A program made the position numbers and the translations under genes. Shown in pieces: positions 47,970 through 59,267 of a DNA stretch of 64,000 bases. The DNA lies in contig NZ_JABJXS010000015.1 in the NCBI RefSeq assembly GCF_013155275.1, positions 21,309 to 85,308 on the forward strand, written 5' to 3'. How positions within the stretch are numbered: position 1 is the first letter of the stretch; each line of letters starts with the position of its first letter. The notes beneath the pieces are model-generated. The model searched no databases. It worked only from the letters and a program-made list of their open reading frames with translations, and was not told the DNA's origin. The DNA is from Brenneria sp. hezel4-2-4 (GTDB taxonomy: Bacteria > Pseudomonadota > Gammaproteobacteria > Enterobacterales > Enterobacteriaceae).

Positions 47970-50900
47970 TTAACCCAGCTGTCTGCGCGCATTGCGGAAC
48001 ATACGCATCCACGGACCATCTTCGCCCCACGCTTCAGGATGCCAGGAGTTGCTGACGGTACGGAATACCCGTTCCGGGTGCGGCATCATTACCGTCGCCC
48101 GACCACTGGTGCTGGTGACGGCCGTAATACCGTTTGGCGAGCCATTCGGGTTGGCGGGATAATTTTCGGTAACCTGGCCGTAGTTATTCACATAACGCAG
48201 CGTAACCAGACCACGCTCTTCCAGCGCCGACAGATGCGTTTCATCACGTACCTCAACCTGACCTTCGCCATGTGAAACCGCAATAGGCATACGCGATCCC
48301 GCCATGTCGTTCATAAACAACGACGGACTCTTCTCTACTTCAACCAGACTAAAGCGGGCTTCAAAGCGGTCCGATTTATTGCGCACAAAACGCGGCCAGA
48401 GATCCGCACCGGGGATCAGATCTTTCAGATTCGACATCATCTGGCAACCGTTGCACACCCCGAGCGCCAGCGTCTGCGGACGCTGGAAGAATGCGGCGAA
48501 TTCATCACGCACCCGCGGATTGAACAGAATGGACTTCGCCCACCCCTCACCCGCGCCCAGCACGTCGCCATAAGAGAAACCGCCGCAGGCGACCAGCGCC
48601 TGAAAATCTTGCAGATCGCGGCGTCCCGCCAACAAATCGCTCATATGGATATCTACGGCGTCAAAGCCGGCGCGGTGGAAAGCCGCCGCCATTTCGACAT
48701 GGGAGTTAACCCCCTGCTCACGCAACACGGCGACTTTAGGGCGAACCTGTTTCGCAATATAGGGCGCGGCAATATCCTCCTGCGGTTCAAAGGTCAGCGC
48801 CACATTCAAACCGGGATCGTTATCATCCTGCTTGGCGGTATGCTCCTGATCGGCGCACTGCGGGTTATCACGCAAACGCTGCATCTGCCAGGTGGTTTCC
48901 GCCCACCAGCTACGCATTGTGGTACGGCTTTCGCGGTAAACCACGTCCTCACCGCGGGTAATAATAAAGCGTGTTCCCTCTTCGGCGCGACCGAGATAAT
49001 GCACGCAATCCGCCAGACCATGCCGGGCAAACACGCTTTGCACGTCGGCCTGACGTGAAGCCGCAATCTGAATAACCGCCCCCAGCTCTTCGTTGAACAA
49101 CGTAGCCAACGTGTCGTCGCCCTGCGAAGCAATATCGACATTCACGGCGCAGTGGCCGGCGAACGCCATCTCAGCCAGCGTCGCCAACAGCCCGCCGTCA
49201 GATCGATCGTGATAAGCCAGTAAGGCCTTGTCCGTCACCAACTGCTGCATGGCATTAAAGAAGCCGGCCAGTTGTTGCGCATTGCGCACGTCCGCGGTTT
49301 CACGGCCTAACTGGCGGTATACCTGAGCCAGCGCGGTGGCGCCCAGCGCCTGGTGTCCCGCGCCCAGGTCGATCAGTAATAATGCGTTATCTTCATCGGT
49401 ACGCAACTGCGGGGTTACCGTTTTACGCACGTCCTCCACCCGGGCGAAAGCAGAAATCACCAGCGACATCGGCGAGGTGATGGCACGTTCTTCGTCGCCT
49501 TCCCGCCAGCGGGTTTTCATCGACATGGAGTCTTTGCCGACCGGGATAGTCAACCCCAGCGCCGGGCAAAGTTCCTCGCCGATGGCTTTAACCGCATCGT
49601 AAAGCCCGGCATCTTCCCCCGGATGACCGGCTGCGGCCATCCAGTTAGCCGATAGCTTAACGCGCGTCAGAGGGCCGATATCGGTCGCGGCAATGTTGGT
49701 TAATGCTTCCCCCACCGCCAGACGCGCGGAGGCCGCGAAATTGCGCAGCGCCACCGGGGCGCGCTCGCCAATCGACATGGCTTCACCGTAATAGCTGTCC
49801 AGACTCGCCGTGGTCACCGCGCAGTCAGCCACCGGCACCTGCCACGGCCCGACCATTTGATCGCGGGCCACCATACCGGTTACCGAACGGTCGCCGATGG
49901 TGATCAGGAAGGTTTTTTCCGCCACCACCGGCAAATGCAGCACGCGCTCTACCGCGTCGGCCAGATAAATGTCATCACGGTTTAGCGATGCGCCTTCCAC
50001 CTGTTTGCGCTCGACATCACGCAGCATCTTCGGCGTTTTACCCAGCAAAACATCCAGCGGCAGATCGATCGGCTGGTTATTGAAATGACGGTCATTCAGC
50101 GTCAAATGCAATTCTTCCGTCGCTTCGCCGATCACCGCGTAAGGCGCACGCTCACGGCGGCAGATTTCATCAAACAACGCCAGTTGTTCCGGCGCGACGG
50201 CCAGCACATAACGCTCTTGCGACTCATTGCACCAGACTTCCAGCGGACTCATGCCCGGTTCGTCATTCAAAATATCACGCAGTTCGAAACGACCGCCGCG
50301 GCCGCCGTCGCTGACCAGCTCCGGCATCGCGTTGGACAGGCCGCCGGCGCCCACGTCATGAATAAACAGGATCGGGTTCTGTTCGCCCAACTGCCAGCAG
50401 CGGTCGATCACTTCCTGACAGCGGCGCTCCATTTCCGGGTTATCGCGCTGAACGGAAGCAAAATCCAGATCGGCGTCAGACTGACCGGAGGCCATTGACG
50501 ACGCCGCCCCGCCCCCTAACCCGATATTCATTGAAGGGCCGCCGAGCACGATCAGTTTGGCGCCCACGCTGATTTCGCCTTTTTGAACATGGTCGGCGCG
50601 AATATTACCGAGGCCGCCGGCCAACATTATGGGCTTGTGATAACCCCGCAGTTCGGTGCCGTTATGGCTGTCCACCCGCTCTTCATAGGTACGGAAATAG
50701 CCGGTCAGCGCAGGGCGGCCGAATTCATTATTGAACGCCGCCCCGCCCAGCGGGCCTTCGATCATAATATCCAGGGCGCTGACGATACGATCGGGCTTGC
50801 CGAAATCTTCTTCCCACGGCTGTTCAAAGCCGGGAATACGCAGGTTCGATACGGAGAAACCGACCAGCCCCGCCTTGGGTTTGGAGCCCCGTCCGGTCGC

Positions 50901-51854
50901 GCCTTCATCGCGGATTTCACCGCCGGAACCCGTTGCCGCCCCCGGCCAGGGCGAAATCGCCGTCGGGTGGTTGTGGGTTTCCACTTTCATCAGGATATGC
51001 GCCTCTTCCTGATGGTAATCGTAGTTGCCGTGCGTATCGGCATAGAAACGCCCGACGGCGGAGCCTTCCATCACTGCCGCGTTGTCCTTATAGGCGGACA
51101 ATACGTGATCCGGCGTGTGGACGAAGGTGTTCTTAATCATCTTGAACAGCGATTTCGGCTGTTCCACGCCATCGATCACCCAGTCGGCATTAAAAATTTT
51201 ATGCCGGCAATGTTCGGAGTTAGCCTGGGCAAACATATACAGCTCAATATCGGTGGGATTGCGCCCCAGTTGGTTAAACGCATCCAGCAGATAATCGATC
51301 TCGTCTTCCGCCAGCGCCAGCCCCAGCCGGACATTGGCCTCTTCCAGCGCCTGCCGGCCCTGTAACAAGATCTCTACGCGTTTCAACGGCGCGGGCTGAT
51401 GATGAGAGAACAGTTTTTCCGCCTGCTTCATCTCATTGAATACGCTTTCCATCATACGGTCATGCAACAACGCCCCCAGTTGCTGCCACTGTTCATCGCT
51501 CAGCGTCGGCGCATGGATATAAAAAGCCAGACCGCGTTCCAGACGCAAAACCTTATTCAAGCCGCAATTACGCGCAATATCCGTTGCCTTGGAAGACCAC
51601 GGGGAAATCGTGCCGGGACGGGGAGTCACCAGCAGCAAACGGCCTTGCGGCTCGTGTTCAGCGAGAGAAGGACCATATTTCAGCAACCGTGTCAGTTTGT
51701 CCTGTTCATCGTTGTTCAGCGGCGCGCTGACATCGGCAAAATGCACATATTCGGCATAGATATCACTGATCGGCAAAAAGTGCTCTTTGCAGCGAACCAG
51801 CAATTTATTAATACGAAAAGCCGACAAAGCAGGTGAACCACGCAGTATTTCCAT
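47970..51854 (-). CDS. purL: Phosphoribosylformylglycinamidine synthase
   Basis: Large multidomain enzyme of purine synthesis converting FGAR to FGAM with glutamine and ATP. The 1294-residue protein (E. coli 1295) opens [19 protein letters not shown]. It has the N-terminal domain and two AIRS-like ATP domains ([21 protein letters not shown] in part; [15 protein letters not shown]). The C-terminal glutaminase has its Cys in [11 protein letters not shown] and the His/Glu in [12 protein letters not shown] consensus PurR box lies upstream. Confidence 0.98.
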   Translation of the reverse strand: MEILRGSPALSAFRINKLLVRCKEHFLPISDIYAEYVHFADVSAPLNNDEQDKLTRLLKYGPSLAEHEPQGRLLLVTPRPGTISPWSSKATDIARNCGLNKVLRLERGLAFYIHAPTLSDEQWQQLGALLHDRMMESVFNEMKQAEKLFSHHQPAPLKRVEILLQGRQALEEANVRLGLALAEDEIDYLLDAFNQLGRNPTDIELYMFAQANSEHCRHKIFNADWVIDGVEQPKSLFKMIKNTFVHTPDHVLSAYKDNAAVMEGSAVGRFYADTHGNYDYHQEEAHILMKVETHNHPTAISPWPGAATGSGGEIRDEGATGRGSKPKAGLVGFSVSNLRIPGFEQPWEEDFGKPDRIVSALDIMIEGPLGGAAFNNEFGRPALTGYFRTYEERVDSHNGTELRGYHKPIMLAGGLGNIRADHVQKGEISVGAKLIVLGGPSMNIGLGGGAASSMASGQSDADLDFASVQRDNPEMERRCQEVIDRCWQLGEQNPILFIHDVGAGGLSNAMPELVSDGGRGGRFELRDILNDEPGMSPLEVWCNESQERYVLAVAPEQLALFDEICRRERAPYAVIGEATEELHLTLNDRHFNNQPIDLPLDVLLGKTPKMLRDVERKQVEGASLNRDDIYLADAVERVLHLPVVAEKTFLITIGDRSVTGMVARDQMVGPWQVPVADCAVTTASLDSYYGEAMSIGERAPVALRNFAASARLAVGEALTNIAATDIGPLTRVKLSANWMAAAGHPGEDAGLYDAVKAIGEELCPALGLTIPVGKDSMSMKTRWREGDEERAITSPMSLVISAFARVEDVRKTVTPQLRTDEDNALLLIDLGAGHQALGATALAQVYRQLGRETADVRNAQQLAGFFNAMQQLVTDKALLAYHDRSDGGLLATLAEMAFAGHCAVNVDIASQGDDTLATLFNEELGAVIQIAASRQADVQSVFARHGLADCVHYLGRAEEGTRFIITRGEDVVYRESRTTMRSWWAETTWQMQRLRDNPQCADQEHTAKQDDNDPGLNVALTFEPQEDIAAPYIAKQVRPKVAVLREQGVNSHVEMAAAFHRAGFDAVDIHMSDLLAGRRDLQDFQALVACGGFSYGDVLGAGEGWAKSILFNPRVRDEFAAFFQRPQTLALGVCNGCQMMSNLKDLIPGADLWPRFVRNKSDRFEARFSLVEVEKSPSLFMNDMAGSRMPIAVSHGEGQVEVRDETHLSALEERGLVTLRYVNNYGQVTENYPANPNGSPNGITAVTSTSGRATVMMPHPERVFRTVSNSWHPEAWGEDGPWMRMFRNARRQLG

Positions 51855-51952
51855 AATCTAAAGTTCTCTCGTCTTCGATGCACCGACTGCGGTGCAGTCG
51901 TTGGGCGCTACAGGGGGGAAACGCGCGTCATTATAGAGAATCCTTGACCCGG

Positions 51953-51968
51953 ACGAAACCGTTTGCGT
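51953..51968 (-). promoter_or_regulatory. PurR operator of purL
   Basis: The minus-strand 16-mer ACGCAAACGGTTTCGT matches the PurR consensus ACGCAAACGTTTTCGT with a single central difference. It lies 99 bases upstream of purL. Confidence 0.9.
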
Positions 51969-52130
51969 AGCGATTGTTGCACATCGCCTTACGGCGCCGA
52001 ATGACCATTAACCAAATCAATAAAAGTTGCACACTGGCAGTTTGTTACGCAAAATGCCTCGACTCCGGGACTTTTCGTATAAAAAACGGCCACTATAGAC
52101 AGGCTAGCCAAGCCGCCGAGAGACCACTAT

Positions 52131-53576
52131 TTGAAGCGTTTAAAATTAAATTATTTTTTCATCGGGATTATCACGTTACTGCTGGCGCTGGCCCTATGGC
52201 CAAATATCCCCTGGCGCAGCAGCCAGGACGATCAGCTCAGACAGATCCTCTCACGCGGCGAGTTGCGTATCAGCACCATCGACTCGCCTTTGACTCACTA
52301 TATCAGTAACGGTGAGCCGGCAGGTCTTGATTATGAACTGGCGAAACGTTTCGCCGACTATCTCGGCGTCAAGCTGACGGTCTCGTCACGTAAAAACCTT
52401 GACGACCTGTTTGACGATCTGGATGACGACGATACGGACTTACTGGCCGCCGGACTCATTTATAATCATGAACGTTTGGCGCGCTTTCGCGCCGGGCCGA
52501 CCTACTATTCGGTGTCGCAACAGTTGGTGTATCGCCTGGGGAACACGCGCCCTAAAACGCTGGGAAAACTGCCCGGACGCCTGGCCGTGACATCAGGATC
52601 CGCGTATGTCGCCACGCTGCGCGAACTGAAAGCGGACAAACATCCGCAGTTGGAGTGGGAATCAACGTCAGAACTGACCACGCAGGAACTGCTGAAACAG
52701 GTTATCGACGGTAAACTCGACTATACCCTGGGAGATTCGGTCACCATTGGGTTAATCCAGCGTATTCATCCCCAGCTCGCCGTGGCGTTCGATCTCAGCG
52801 ATGAAGAACCGGTCACCTGGTACATGCGGCGCTCAAATGATGATAGCCTGTCCGCGGCGTTACTGGATTTTTTCAGCCGCATCGTTGAAGACGGCACCCT
52901 CGCCCGACTGGAAGAAAAATATCTGGGCCATGTCGGCGAATTTGATTACGTCGATACCACCACCTTCCTCAGCGCCATTGATGAAACGCTGCCCGATCTC
53001 CAGCCGTTGTTTGAAAAATATGCCACGGAGATCGACTGGAAACTGCTGGCGGCCATCTCCTATCAGGAATCGCACTGGAACCCGCTGGCCACCTCGCCGA
53101 CCGGCGTACGCGGGCTGATGATGCTTACCCGCAATACGGCGGAAAGTCTGGATGTTACCGATCGTCTCGATCCCGAACAGAGTATTCGCGGCGGCGCGCA
53201 ATATATGTCGCATATGATGCAGAAGATGCCGGATACGATCCCTGAGGATGAAAAAATCTGGTTTGCGCTGGCGGCCTACAACATGGGATATGCCCATTTG
53301 CTGGACGCCCGCAAACTGACGGAAAGGCAGAAAGGCAACCCCGATAGCTGGGCCGATGTGAAACTGCGTCTGCCGATGCTGAGCCAGAAACGTTATTACA
53401 CGCAAACCACTTACGGTTATGCGCGCGGACATGAAGCCTACAACTATGTGGAAAATATCCGCCGTTATATGGTGAGTCTGGTGGGATATCTGTCAGAAAA
53501 AGAGACTAAAGCGCAGCAACAGTTGCTCTCCGCTCAGGCTTATCCGGTTGTTGCGCCGGATAAAGTGCCGGAATAA
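52131..53576 (+). CDS. mltF: Membrane-bound lytic murein transglycosylase F
   Basis: Outer-membrane-associated lytic transglycosylase cleaving peptidoglycan glycan strands. The 481-residue protein has an N-terminal hydrophobic signal ([18 protein letters not shown]). A periplasmic solute-binding-like domain follows at about 40-265 ([16 protein letters not shown]). The C-terminal SLT domain has its catalytic Glu in [19 protein letters not shown] (in part) and AAYNMGYAH. The start codon is TTG, as in E. coli mltF. The C terminus is shorter than in E. coli (518). It is divergent from purL. Confidence 0.95.
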   Translation: MKRLKLNYFFIGIITLLLALALWPNIPWRSSQDDQLRQILSRGELRISTIDSPLTHYISNGEPAGLDYELAKRFADYLGVKLTVSSRKNLDDLFDDLDDDDTDLLAAGLIYNHERLARFRAGPTYYSVSQQLVYRLGNTRPKTLGKLPGRLAVTSGSAYVATLRELKADKHPQLEWESTSELTTQELLKQVIDGKLDYTLGDSVTIGLIQRIHPQLAVAFDLSDEEPVTWYMRRSNDDSLSAALLDFFSRIVEDGTLARLEEKYLGHVGEFDYVDTTTFLSAIDETLPDLQPLFEKYATEIDWKLLAAISYQESHWNPLATSPTGVRGLMMLTRNTAESLDVTDRLDPEQSIRGGAQYMSHMMQKMPDTIPEDEKIWFALAAYNMGYAHLLDARKLTERQKGNPDSWADVKLRLPMLSQKRYYTQTTYGYARGHEAYNYVENIRRYMVSLVGYLSEKETKAQQQLLSAQAYPVVAPDKVPE

Positions 53577-53598
53577 GTCTTATAACGCCATAAGCCGA

Positions 53599-54349
<751 letters not shown>

Positions 54350-54413
54350 TTAGGCAATTTTTTCGCTGTCACTGTTGGGGGCGGCATTATATACGGACAA
54401 CGCCCGAGAGGAA

Positions 54414-55052
54414 TCACTCCAGTTGTTGCAAACTGCCGTTTGGCGTCACCCGCCAGCGATGCTCGCAAAAATAGAGCAGCGGGTTATCCTGCTTGCTGTC
54501 GCTGTAGCCGCTATAGAGCTTCAGCGGCGTACCCAGCCGCTGTTCCATCTGAATGACTTTTTCCTGCCCCAGACAGCGCAGCGTCAGCACCCAGCCGCCG
54601 GCGCGCCGTGTTATCTGGCTTCCCATCAGACGAACGCCGGGTAAAAAGGGGGAATCATGGTAGACCTGCTCAACCAGGCGCTGAGGCGATCCGGTGACCA
54701 GCCAGACCTGCGCCTGAGTATCCTGTAAATATTCTTTCAGCCGCTGTTGTACCTGCGGAAAAGGCGTCACTTTACGGCGAAAATCGCTGACGAACTGCTT
54801 TTCCAACTGAACGAGATTATCCTCACGGCGTCCAAAGGTAATCGCCCACAACAGCCAGCTCATCGGCCAGCGGGCGGCGCGGCCGCGCACCAGCAAACCG
54901 GCGCCGATAACCGGCAATAACGGGAGAACAAGAATAAGGTTAAGCGGCAACCGCTTGAGCAGAAAGCGTAAAAAACTACCGAACATATCCTGCTGATGCA
55001 GCGTGCCGTCCAAATCAAAAAACACAATGCGCAGGCTTCGCTTATCACTCAA
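54414..55052 (-). CDS. pgpC: Phosphatidylglycerophosphatase C (YfhB)
   Basis: HAD-superfamily membrane phosphatase making phosphatidylglycerol from PGP. The 212-residue protein (E. coli 211) has the HAD motif I FFDLDGTLHQQD. Membrane-associated helices lie at about 25-60, with motif II LVTGSP and the C-terminal YSGYSDSKQDNPLLYFCEHRW (in part). The start appears to be TTG at 55052, behind GGAG; the next in-frame codons would cut into motif I. It is upstream of tadA as in E. coli. Confidence 0.93.
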   Translation of the reverse strand: MSDKRSLRIVFFDLDGTLHQQDMFGSFLRFLLKRLPLNLILVLPLLPVIGAGLLVRGRAARWPMSWLLWAITFGRREDNLVQLEKQFVSDFRRKVTPFPQVQQRLKEYLQDTQAQVWLVTGSPQRLVEQVYHDSPFLPGVRLMGSQITRRAGGWVLTLRCLGQEKVIQMEQRLGTPLKLYSGYSDSKQDNPLLYFCEHRWRVTPNGSLQQLE

Positions 55053-55100
55053 AACGTTACTCCTCGGCGATCGATAAATAAAAGACGATGTCTCATCGTG

Positions 55101-55994
55101 TCAGTCAATCAGCGCCTCGCGCAGATAACCCTTATGTTGCAGGAGTTTCCGTCGCGCCTCTTGCGCGCTCACCCCGCTCAGAATCATCAGAATAGCAGGT
55201 TTCACCTCGTTCCCGGTCTGCGCCAGCGCCTGCCGGGCCACATCCGGATCCGCGCCCGTGGCTTCGATCACAATCCGGCACGCGCGATCCAACAATTTAA
55301 CATTGGTGGCTTTCACATCCACCATTAGATTCTGATACACCTTGCCCAGCTTGACCATGACGCCGGTGGAAATCATATTCAACACCAGCTTTTGTGCGGT
55401 TCCCGATTTCAGGCGGGTCGATCCCGTCAGTGCCTCCGGGCCGACGACCGGGGAAATCGCCACCTGGGCTTCCTCTGCAATGGGCGCGTGCGGATTACAG
55501 GAGATCGCCGCCGTCCGGCAGCCGACGCTGCGGGCGTAACGCAAGGCGCCGATGACATAAGGCGTTCGGCCGGAAGCCGCCAGACCGATCACCATATCCT
55601 CCGCAGTGAGATGCAGGGCGACAAGATCGGCCTCGCCCAACGCCGGATCATCCTCCGCGCCTTCAACCGCCTGAAGCAATGCGCCCGGGCCGCCGGCGAT
55701 CAAGCCAATCACCAGTCCATGCGGCACCCCAAACGTCGGGGGGCATTCCGAGGCGTCCAGCACGCCCAATCGGCCGCTGGTTCCCGCTCCCAGGTAAATC
55801 AGCCGTCCCCCCGCTTTTAAGGCGGCCGTCGCCAGATCGACCGCTCTGGCGATCGCCGGCAATACCTGACGGATAGCCTCCGGCACCTTTTGATCTTCCC
55901 GATTGAAAACACGCATCATGTCCAGTGTAGACAACTGATCCAAATCCATCGTGTCGGGATTGCGGGTTTCTGATACTAATGCGCCTAAATTCAT
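55101..55994 (-). CDS. murQ: N-acetylmuramic acid 6-phosphate etherase
   Basis: Cleaves the lactyl ether of MurNAc-6-P to GlcNAc-6-P and lactate in cell-wall recycling. From the ATG at 55994 the protein has 298 residues, the E. coli length, opening [20 protein letters not shown]. The SIS domain has [19 protein letters not shown] (in part), CPPTFGVP and the signature [14 protein letters not shown]. An upstream in-frame start would add eight residues. The usual partner permease murP is not adjacent; MurNAc-6-P could come from anhMurNAc recycling instead. Confidence 0.96.
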   Translation of the reverse strand: MNLGALVSETRNPDTMDLDQLSTLDMMRVFNREDQKVPEAIRQVLPAIARAVDLATAALKAGGRLIYLGAGTSGRLGVLDASECPPTFGVPHGLVIGLIAGGPGALLQAVEGAEDDPALGEADLVALHLTAEDMVIGLAASGRTPYVIGALRYARSVGCRTAAISCNPHAPIAEEAQVAISPVVGPEALTGSTRLKSGTAQKLVLNMISTGVMVKLGKVYQNLMVDVKATNVKLLDRACRIVIEATGADPDVARQALAQTGNEVKPAILMILSGVSAQEARRKLLQHKGYLREALID

Positions 55995-56153
55995 CCTGTT
56001 GCCTCTTCGTTGCAGCACTTTTTTCTACCATTATCCTGGTGCCGCAGTAATGGCTTTTTGCCATTATAAAAGTAAGATAGTCTGCACTATAGTCTAATCT
56101 ATTAAATCTTCACGCCGGGGGCGGCCGCCTTGTGAGCAAACAGAGAAATATCA

Positions 56154-56837
56154 GTGCAATACCACTTGCCTAAGACCGTTTTTTGCAAGCTTTTTCTCAT
56201 TTGCTGTCTATTGCTGCTGGCAGGTTCGCTGCGCGCAGACTGGGATTTCATCCTCATTACTCAACGGACGGCCCAGCTTTATGGCCCGGCGACCCCGGCG
56301 GCCAGTCGACGGATTGATGAATGGCAGGCGTTGCTGATTTCCCAGCGCAACGCGGATGAACAACAACAGCTGGAAGCCGTGAATCTTTTTTTTAATGACC
56401 GTTTGCAGTTTCGTGATGATACGATCATCTGGGGTCAGGAAGATTACTGGGCCAGCCCGATTGAAGCGTTACGCAAAGGCGCGGCGGATTGTGAAGACTA
56501 CGCCATCGCCAAGTATTTCACTTTGCGTCATTTAGGCGTGGCGGGGGAAAAACTGCGCATCACTTACGTCAAGGCATTACGTCTAAACAAGGCTCATATG
56601 GTGCTTACCTATTATCCGACGCCAACCGCCATCCCTCTGGTGCTGGATAACCTGATAAATAACATTCAACCTGCGACCCAGCGCACCGATTTACTGCCGG
56701 TCTATTCCTTTAATGGCGAAGGATTATGGCTGCCGGGCGCCGGCGGCAACAAACGCGTAGGTGACAGTAAACGACTTTCGCGCTGGCAGGAATTACTGAC
56801 CAAAATGCGTGCCGAAGGATTTTCACTTGAGGAGTAA
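56154..56837 (+). CDS. lapG: LapG-type periplasmic cysteine protease
   Basis: Transglutaminase-like cysteine protease that cleaves the N-terminal retention region of giant adhesins unless held by LapD. The 227-residue protein starts at a GTG and has a hydrophobic export segment (FLICCLLLLAGSLRA). The catalytic triad is Cys113 in GAADCEDYAI, His148 in KAHMVLTYY and Asp165 in LVLDNL. Its spacing is close to that of Pseudomonas LapG. An N-terminal calcium-site-type region (WDFILITQ) is present. It is ten bases upstream of lapD and divergent from murQ. Its likely substrate is the adhesin at 59.3 kb. Confidence 0.92.
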   Translation: MQYHLPKTVFCKLFLICCLLLLAGSLRADWDFILITQRTAQLYGPATPAASRRIDEWQALLISQRNADEQQQLEAVNLFFNDRLQFRDDTIIWGQEDYWASPIEALRKGAADCEDYAIAKYFTLRHLGVAGEKLRITYVKALRLNKAHMVLTYYPTPTAIPLVLDNLINNIQPATQRTDLLPVYSFNGEGLWLPGAGGNKRVGDSKRLSRWQELLTKMRAEGFSLEE

Positions 56838-56846
56838 GATAAGGCT

Positions 56847-58793
56847 ATGTCTCTATACAAACAATTACTGATAGCCATCTGCCTGTTCGTGCTGATTATT
56901 TTCAGCGGGAGTTTTTTCGTCAGTCTGGAAAACTCGCGCGAGCAATATAACAACCAGCTTCGTTCCCATGCCCAGGATGCGGCAACCGCACTGGGATTGT
57001 CCCTGACGCCGAATATCGACGATCCGGCGATGGTGGAACTGATGGTCAGCTCCATTTTTGACAGCGGCTACTTTTCCAGCATCCGCATTCGGGATTTAAA
57101 AACCGATAACATTACGCTGGCGCGCACGGCGTCGCCGGAAGTGCCCAATGTGCCCCGCTGGTTTGTGCGGCTGGTAAACCTGCAACCCGGCGCAGGCGAA
57201 GCGATCGTCATGCGCGGCTGGGAACAGGCGGCAAAAGTGGAAGTCGTCAGCCATCCCATGTTCGCCATCACCCGTTTGTGGAAAAGCAGTTCGGCCACGC
57301 TCATCTGGCTGCTCAGTTGCGGTACGCTTGGGGTTTTGCTCGGCGCCATAATGCTGCGCCGCCAACTGCGCCCGCTGGACTATATCGTCAATCAGTCATT
57401 GGCGATTACCCGCCGGGAATTCCTCAACCAGCCTGATTTACCCAACACGCCGGAGTTGCGCCGCGTGGCGCAGGCCATGAATCTGATGGTTAGCAAACTC
57501 AAGACCCTATTTGAGGAAGAAGCCTTACGAAGCGAGCGCTTACGTCAGGAGGCTTATCAAGATCCTCAGACCGGGTTGGCCAACCGCCGGGCTTTCGACA
57601 TTCAGTTTCAGGACAAACTCGCCGATGATGAAACGCCGCCGGGCTTCCTGATTATGATCCGCATCCAGGATCTCTCAGGAATGAACCAGCGTCTGGGAGG
57701 ACAACGCACCGATTCAGTGCTGGCGGCAATCGGGCAAATCATCCACAAAACCCAAAAGCGGGACGTCAAAGCAGAGAGCCTGTCAGCCCGTATCCGCGGC
57801 GGCGAATTCGCCTTGCTGTGCCCCGGTCTGGTCGATAAGGAAGCCCACGCGTTGATAGACGATCTGACGCGCAACATGGAAAGCTTATACCTGACGGGTG
57901 AAACAGACGTATCTCCGGTGGCCCGGTTTTGTATGGTGCCGTTCCGACCGGGAGACGCCGCACAATCCCTGCTGATCCAGGGCGATCAGGCTTTGACCTG
58001 CGCCGAAAGGCATTCAGACAAAATCACCATCGATGAAAGCCTGTCGACATCCCCCCGGACGGACACCGACCGGCACATGTGGTTTAACCGGCTCGATCCC
58101 ATTCTGGAGCAGGAAAATCTGCAACTTTTCTTACAGCCGGTGGTGAATTGCCTCGATCCGAATCAGATACTGCATCATAAGGTGCTGGCAAGAATTGAGG
58201 ATGAACAGGGAAACAGTATCGCCGCAGGCCGCTTCCTTCCCTGGGTTCAGCGTTTTGGCTGGAATACCCGGCTGGATCAGGTGATGCTGAAACAGGTGCT
58301 GGGTTATTTACGCCGGCATCAAGGCGATCTGGCGTTAAGTCTGTCCTACAACACCGTGATTAACCTGCCGTTAATGGCTCAGTTACTGGCGCCGCTGAAA
58401 CAGCAGCCCCAGTTGGCGAAGCGGCTGATTCTGGAATTAGATGAGAACCAACTGCCGGACACCGCTCAGCTTGAAGCCTTAATCAAACTTCTGAACGAAC
58501 ATGGCTGCGCGCTGGGGCTTCAGCATTTTGGCGGCCGGTTTAATATGATCGGTAATTTGTCTCAATGGGGACTGGCTTACTTAAAAGTCGATGGCAGCTA
58601 TATTCGGGATATCGATCGTGAAGAAGATAAAAAAATGTTTATTGAAGCCCTGTATCGCGCCACCAATAGCATTGCGCTACCGCTTATCGCCGAGCGTGTT
58701 GAAACCCCCGGCGAATTGAAAGTGCTTCAGGAAATGGGGTTGCAAGGCGCAATGGGACGTCTGTTGGGAGAACCGGCGCCGGCGACAAGATGA
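56847..58793 (+). CDS. lapD: LapD-type c-di-GMP receptor with degenerate GGDEF-EAL
   Basis: Inner-membrane receptor that binds c-di-GMP and then sequesters LapG. The 648-residue protein has a membrane helix at about 4-24, a periplasmic LapD/MoxY domain to about 150 and a second helix at about 152-172. A HAMP segment, a GGDEF domain and an EAL domain follow. Both catalytic motifs are degenerate: the GGDEF signature reads RGGEF and the EAL signature reads VLARIED. This fits a receptor and not an enzyme. It is cotranscribed with lapG and followed by a terminator. Confidence 0.93.
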   Translation: MSLYKQLLIAICLFVLIIFSGSFFVSLENSREQYNNQLRSHAQDAATALGLSLTPNIDDPAMVELMVSSIFDSGYFSSIRIRDLKTDNITLARTASPEVPNVPRWFVRLVNLQPGAGEAIVMRGWEQAAKVEVVSHPMFAITRLWKSSSATLIWLLSCGTLGVLLGAIMLRRQLRPLDYIVNQSLAITRREFLNQPDLPNTPELRRVAQAMNLMVSKLKTLFEEEALRSERLRQEAYQDPQTGLANRRAFDIQFQDKLADDETPPGFLIMIRIQDLSGMNQRLGGQRTDSVLAAIGQIIHKTQKRDVKAESLSARIRGGEFALLCPGLVDKEAHALIDDLTRNMESLYLTGETDVSPVARFCMVPFRPGDAAQSLLIQGDQALTCAERHSDKITIDESLSTSPRTDTDRHMWFNRLDPILEQENLQLFLQPVVNCLDPNQILHHKVLARIEDEQGNSIAAGRFLPWVQRFGWNTRLDQVMLKQVLGYLRRHQGDLALSLSYNTVINLPLMAQLLAPLKQQPQLAKRLILELDENQLPDTAQLEALIKLLNEHGCALGLQHFGGRFNMIGNLSQWGLAYLKVDGSYIRDIDREEDKKMFIEALYRATNSIALPLIAERVETPGELKVLQEMGLQGAMGRLLGEPAPATR

Positions 58794-58802
58794 CGCTCGG
58801 AT

Positions 58803-58829
58803 GAAAAACGGCCGGTTAAGGCCTTTTTC
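58803..58829. terminator. Bidirectional terminator after lapD
   Basis: A GGCC / GGCC stem with a 6-nt loop lies between a run of five A and a run of five T, extended by pairing of the A and T runs. It can serve lapD on the plus strand and the small gene on the minus strand. Confidence 0.8.
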
Positions 58830-58847
58830 ATCATGCTGTTACGCCTG

Positions 58848-59192
58848 TCAGAACATGCCGTCTTCATCATCGCCGATTAATTTATCCAATCCGCTATTCA
58901 AGGCTTCGCGCGCCTGCGCCCGGCCTATCAGCTTGAGCTGCGCCGCGGAGGGAAAATCGGTAATACTGATGACGCCTTTATTGATTAATACCTGAATCAA
59001 ATCTTCCAGTACCCGCACCATCTCCAGGTCGCTCTGACGCAGCTGTTGCAAACTGGCCGTGGCGCTATCATGGGTTTTAAACCATTCCAATGCCTCTGTG
59101 GAGCCGGCGGGCAATTCGCCATTCATCTCGGGAAAAGGACTCTCATCAACCTTAAGCAGATGCCCATCACCATCGCGCTGGATATAAAACAT
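58848..59192 (-). CDS. Conserved small protein next to the giant adhesin
   Basis: A 114-residue acidic protein opening MFYIQRDGDGHLLKVDESPF and ending IGDDEDGMF. Helix-rich with RVLEDLIQVLINKGVISITDFP (in part) and LIGRAQAREALNS. No signal peptide or catalytic motif is visible. Similar proteins carry the misleading label tryptophan synthase beta-like; nothing here looks like that enzyme. It lies just downstream of the adhesin and opposite lapD, so a role with the adhesin or c-di-GMP module is possible but unproven. Confidence 0.75.
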   Translation of the reverse strand: MFYIQRDGDGHLLKVDESPFPEMNGELPAGSTEALEWFKTHDSATASLQQLRQSDLEMVRVLEDLIQVLINKGVISITDFPSAAQLKLIGRAQAREALNSGLDKLIGDDEDGMF

Positions 59193-59267
59193 ATTCCGAG
59201 ACCTTTTTAAGTATGCTTAAAGATGAAAGGAGCCCCATACTCAGAGGCCCTTTCCACGCGATTACCG

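Noticed and set aside
50583..51365. 260-codon open frame opposite purL
   Set aside because: Fully inside purL, which is intact and full length; no independent start signal.
58848..59192. Tryptophan synthase beta chain
   Set aside because: The protein is far too short and lacks the PLP lysine region; such a name would be a database artefact.
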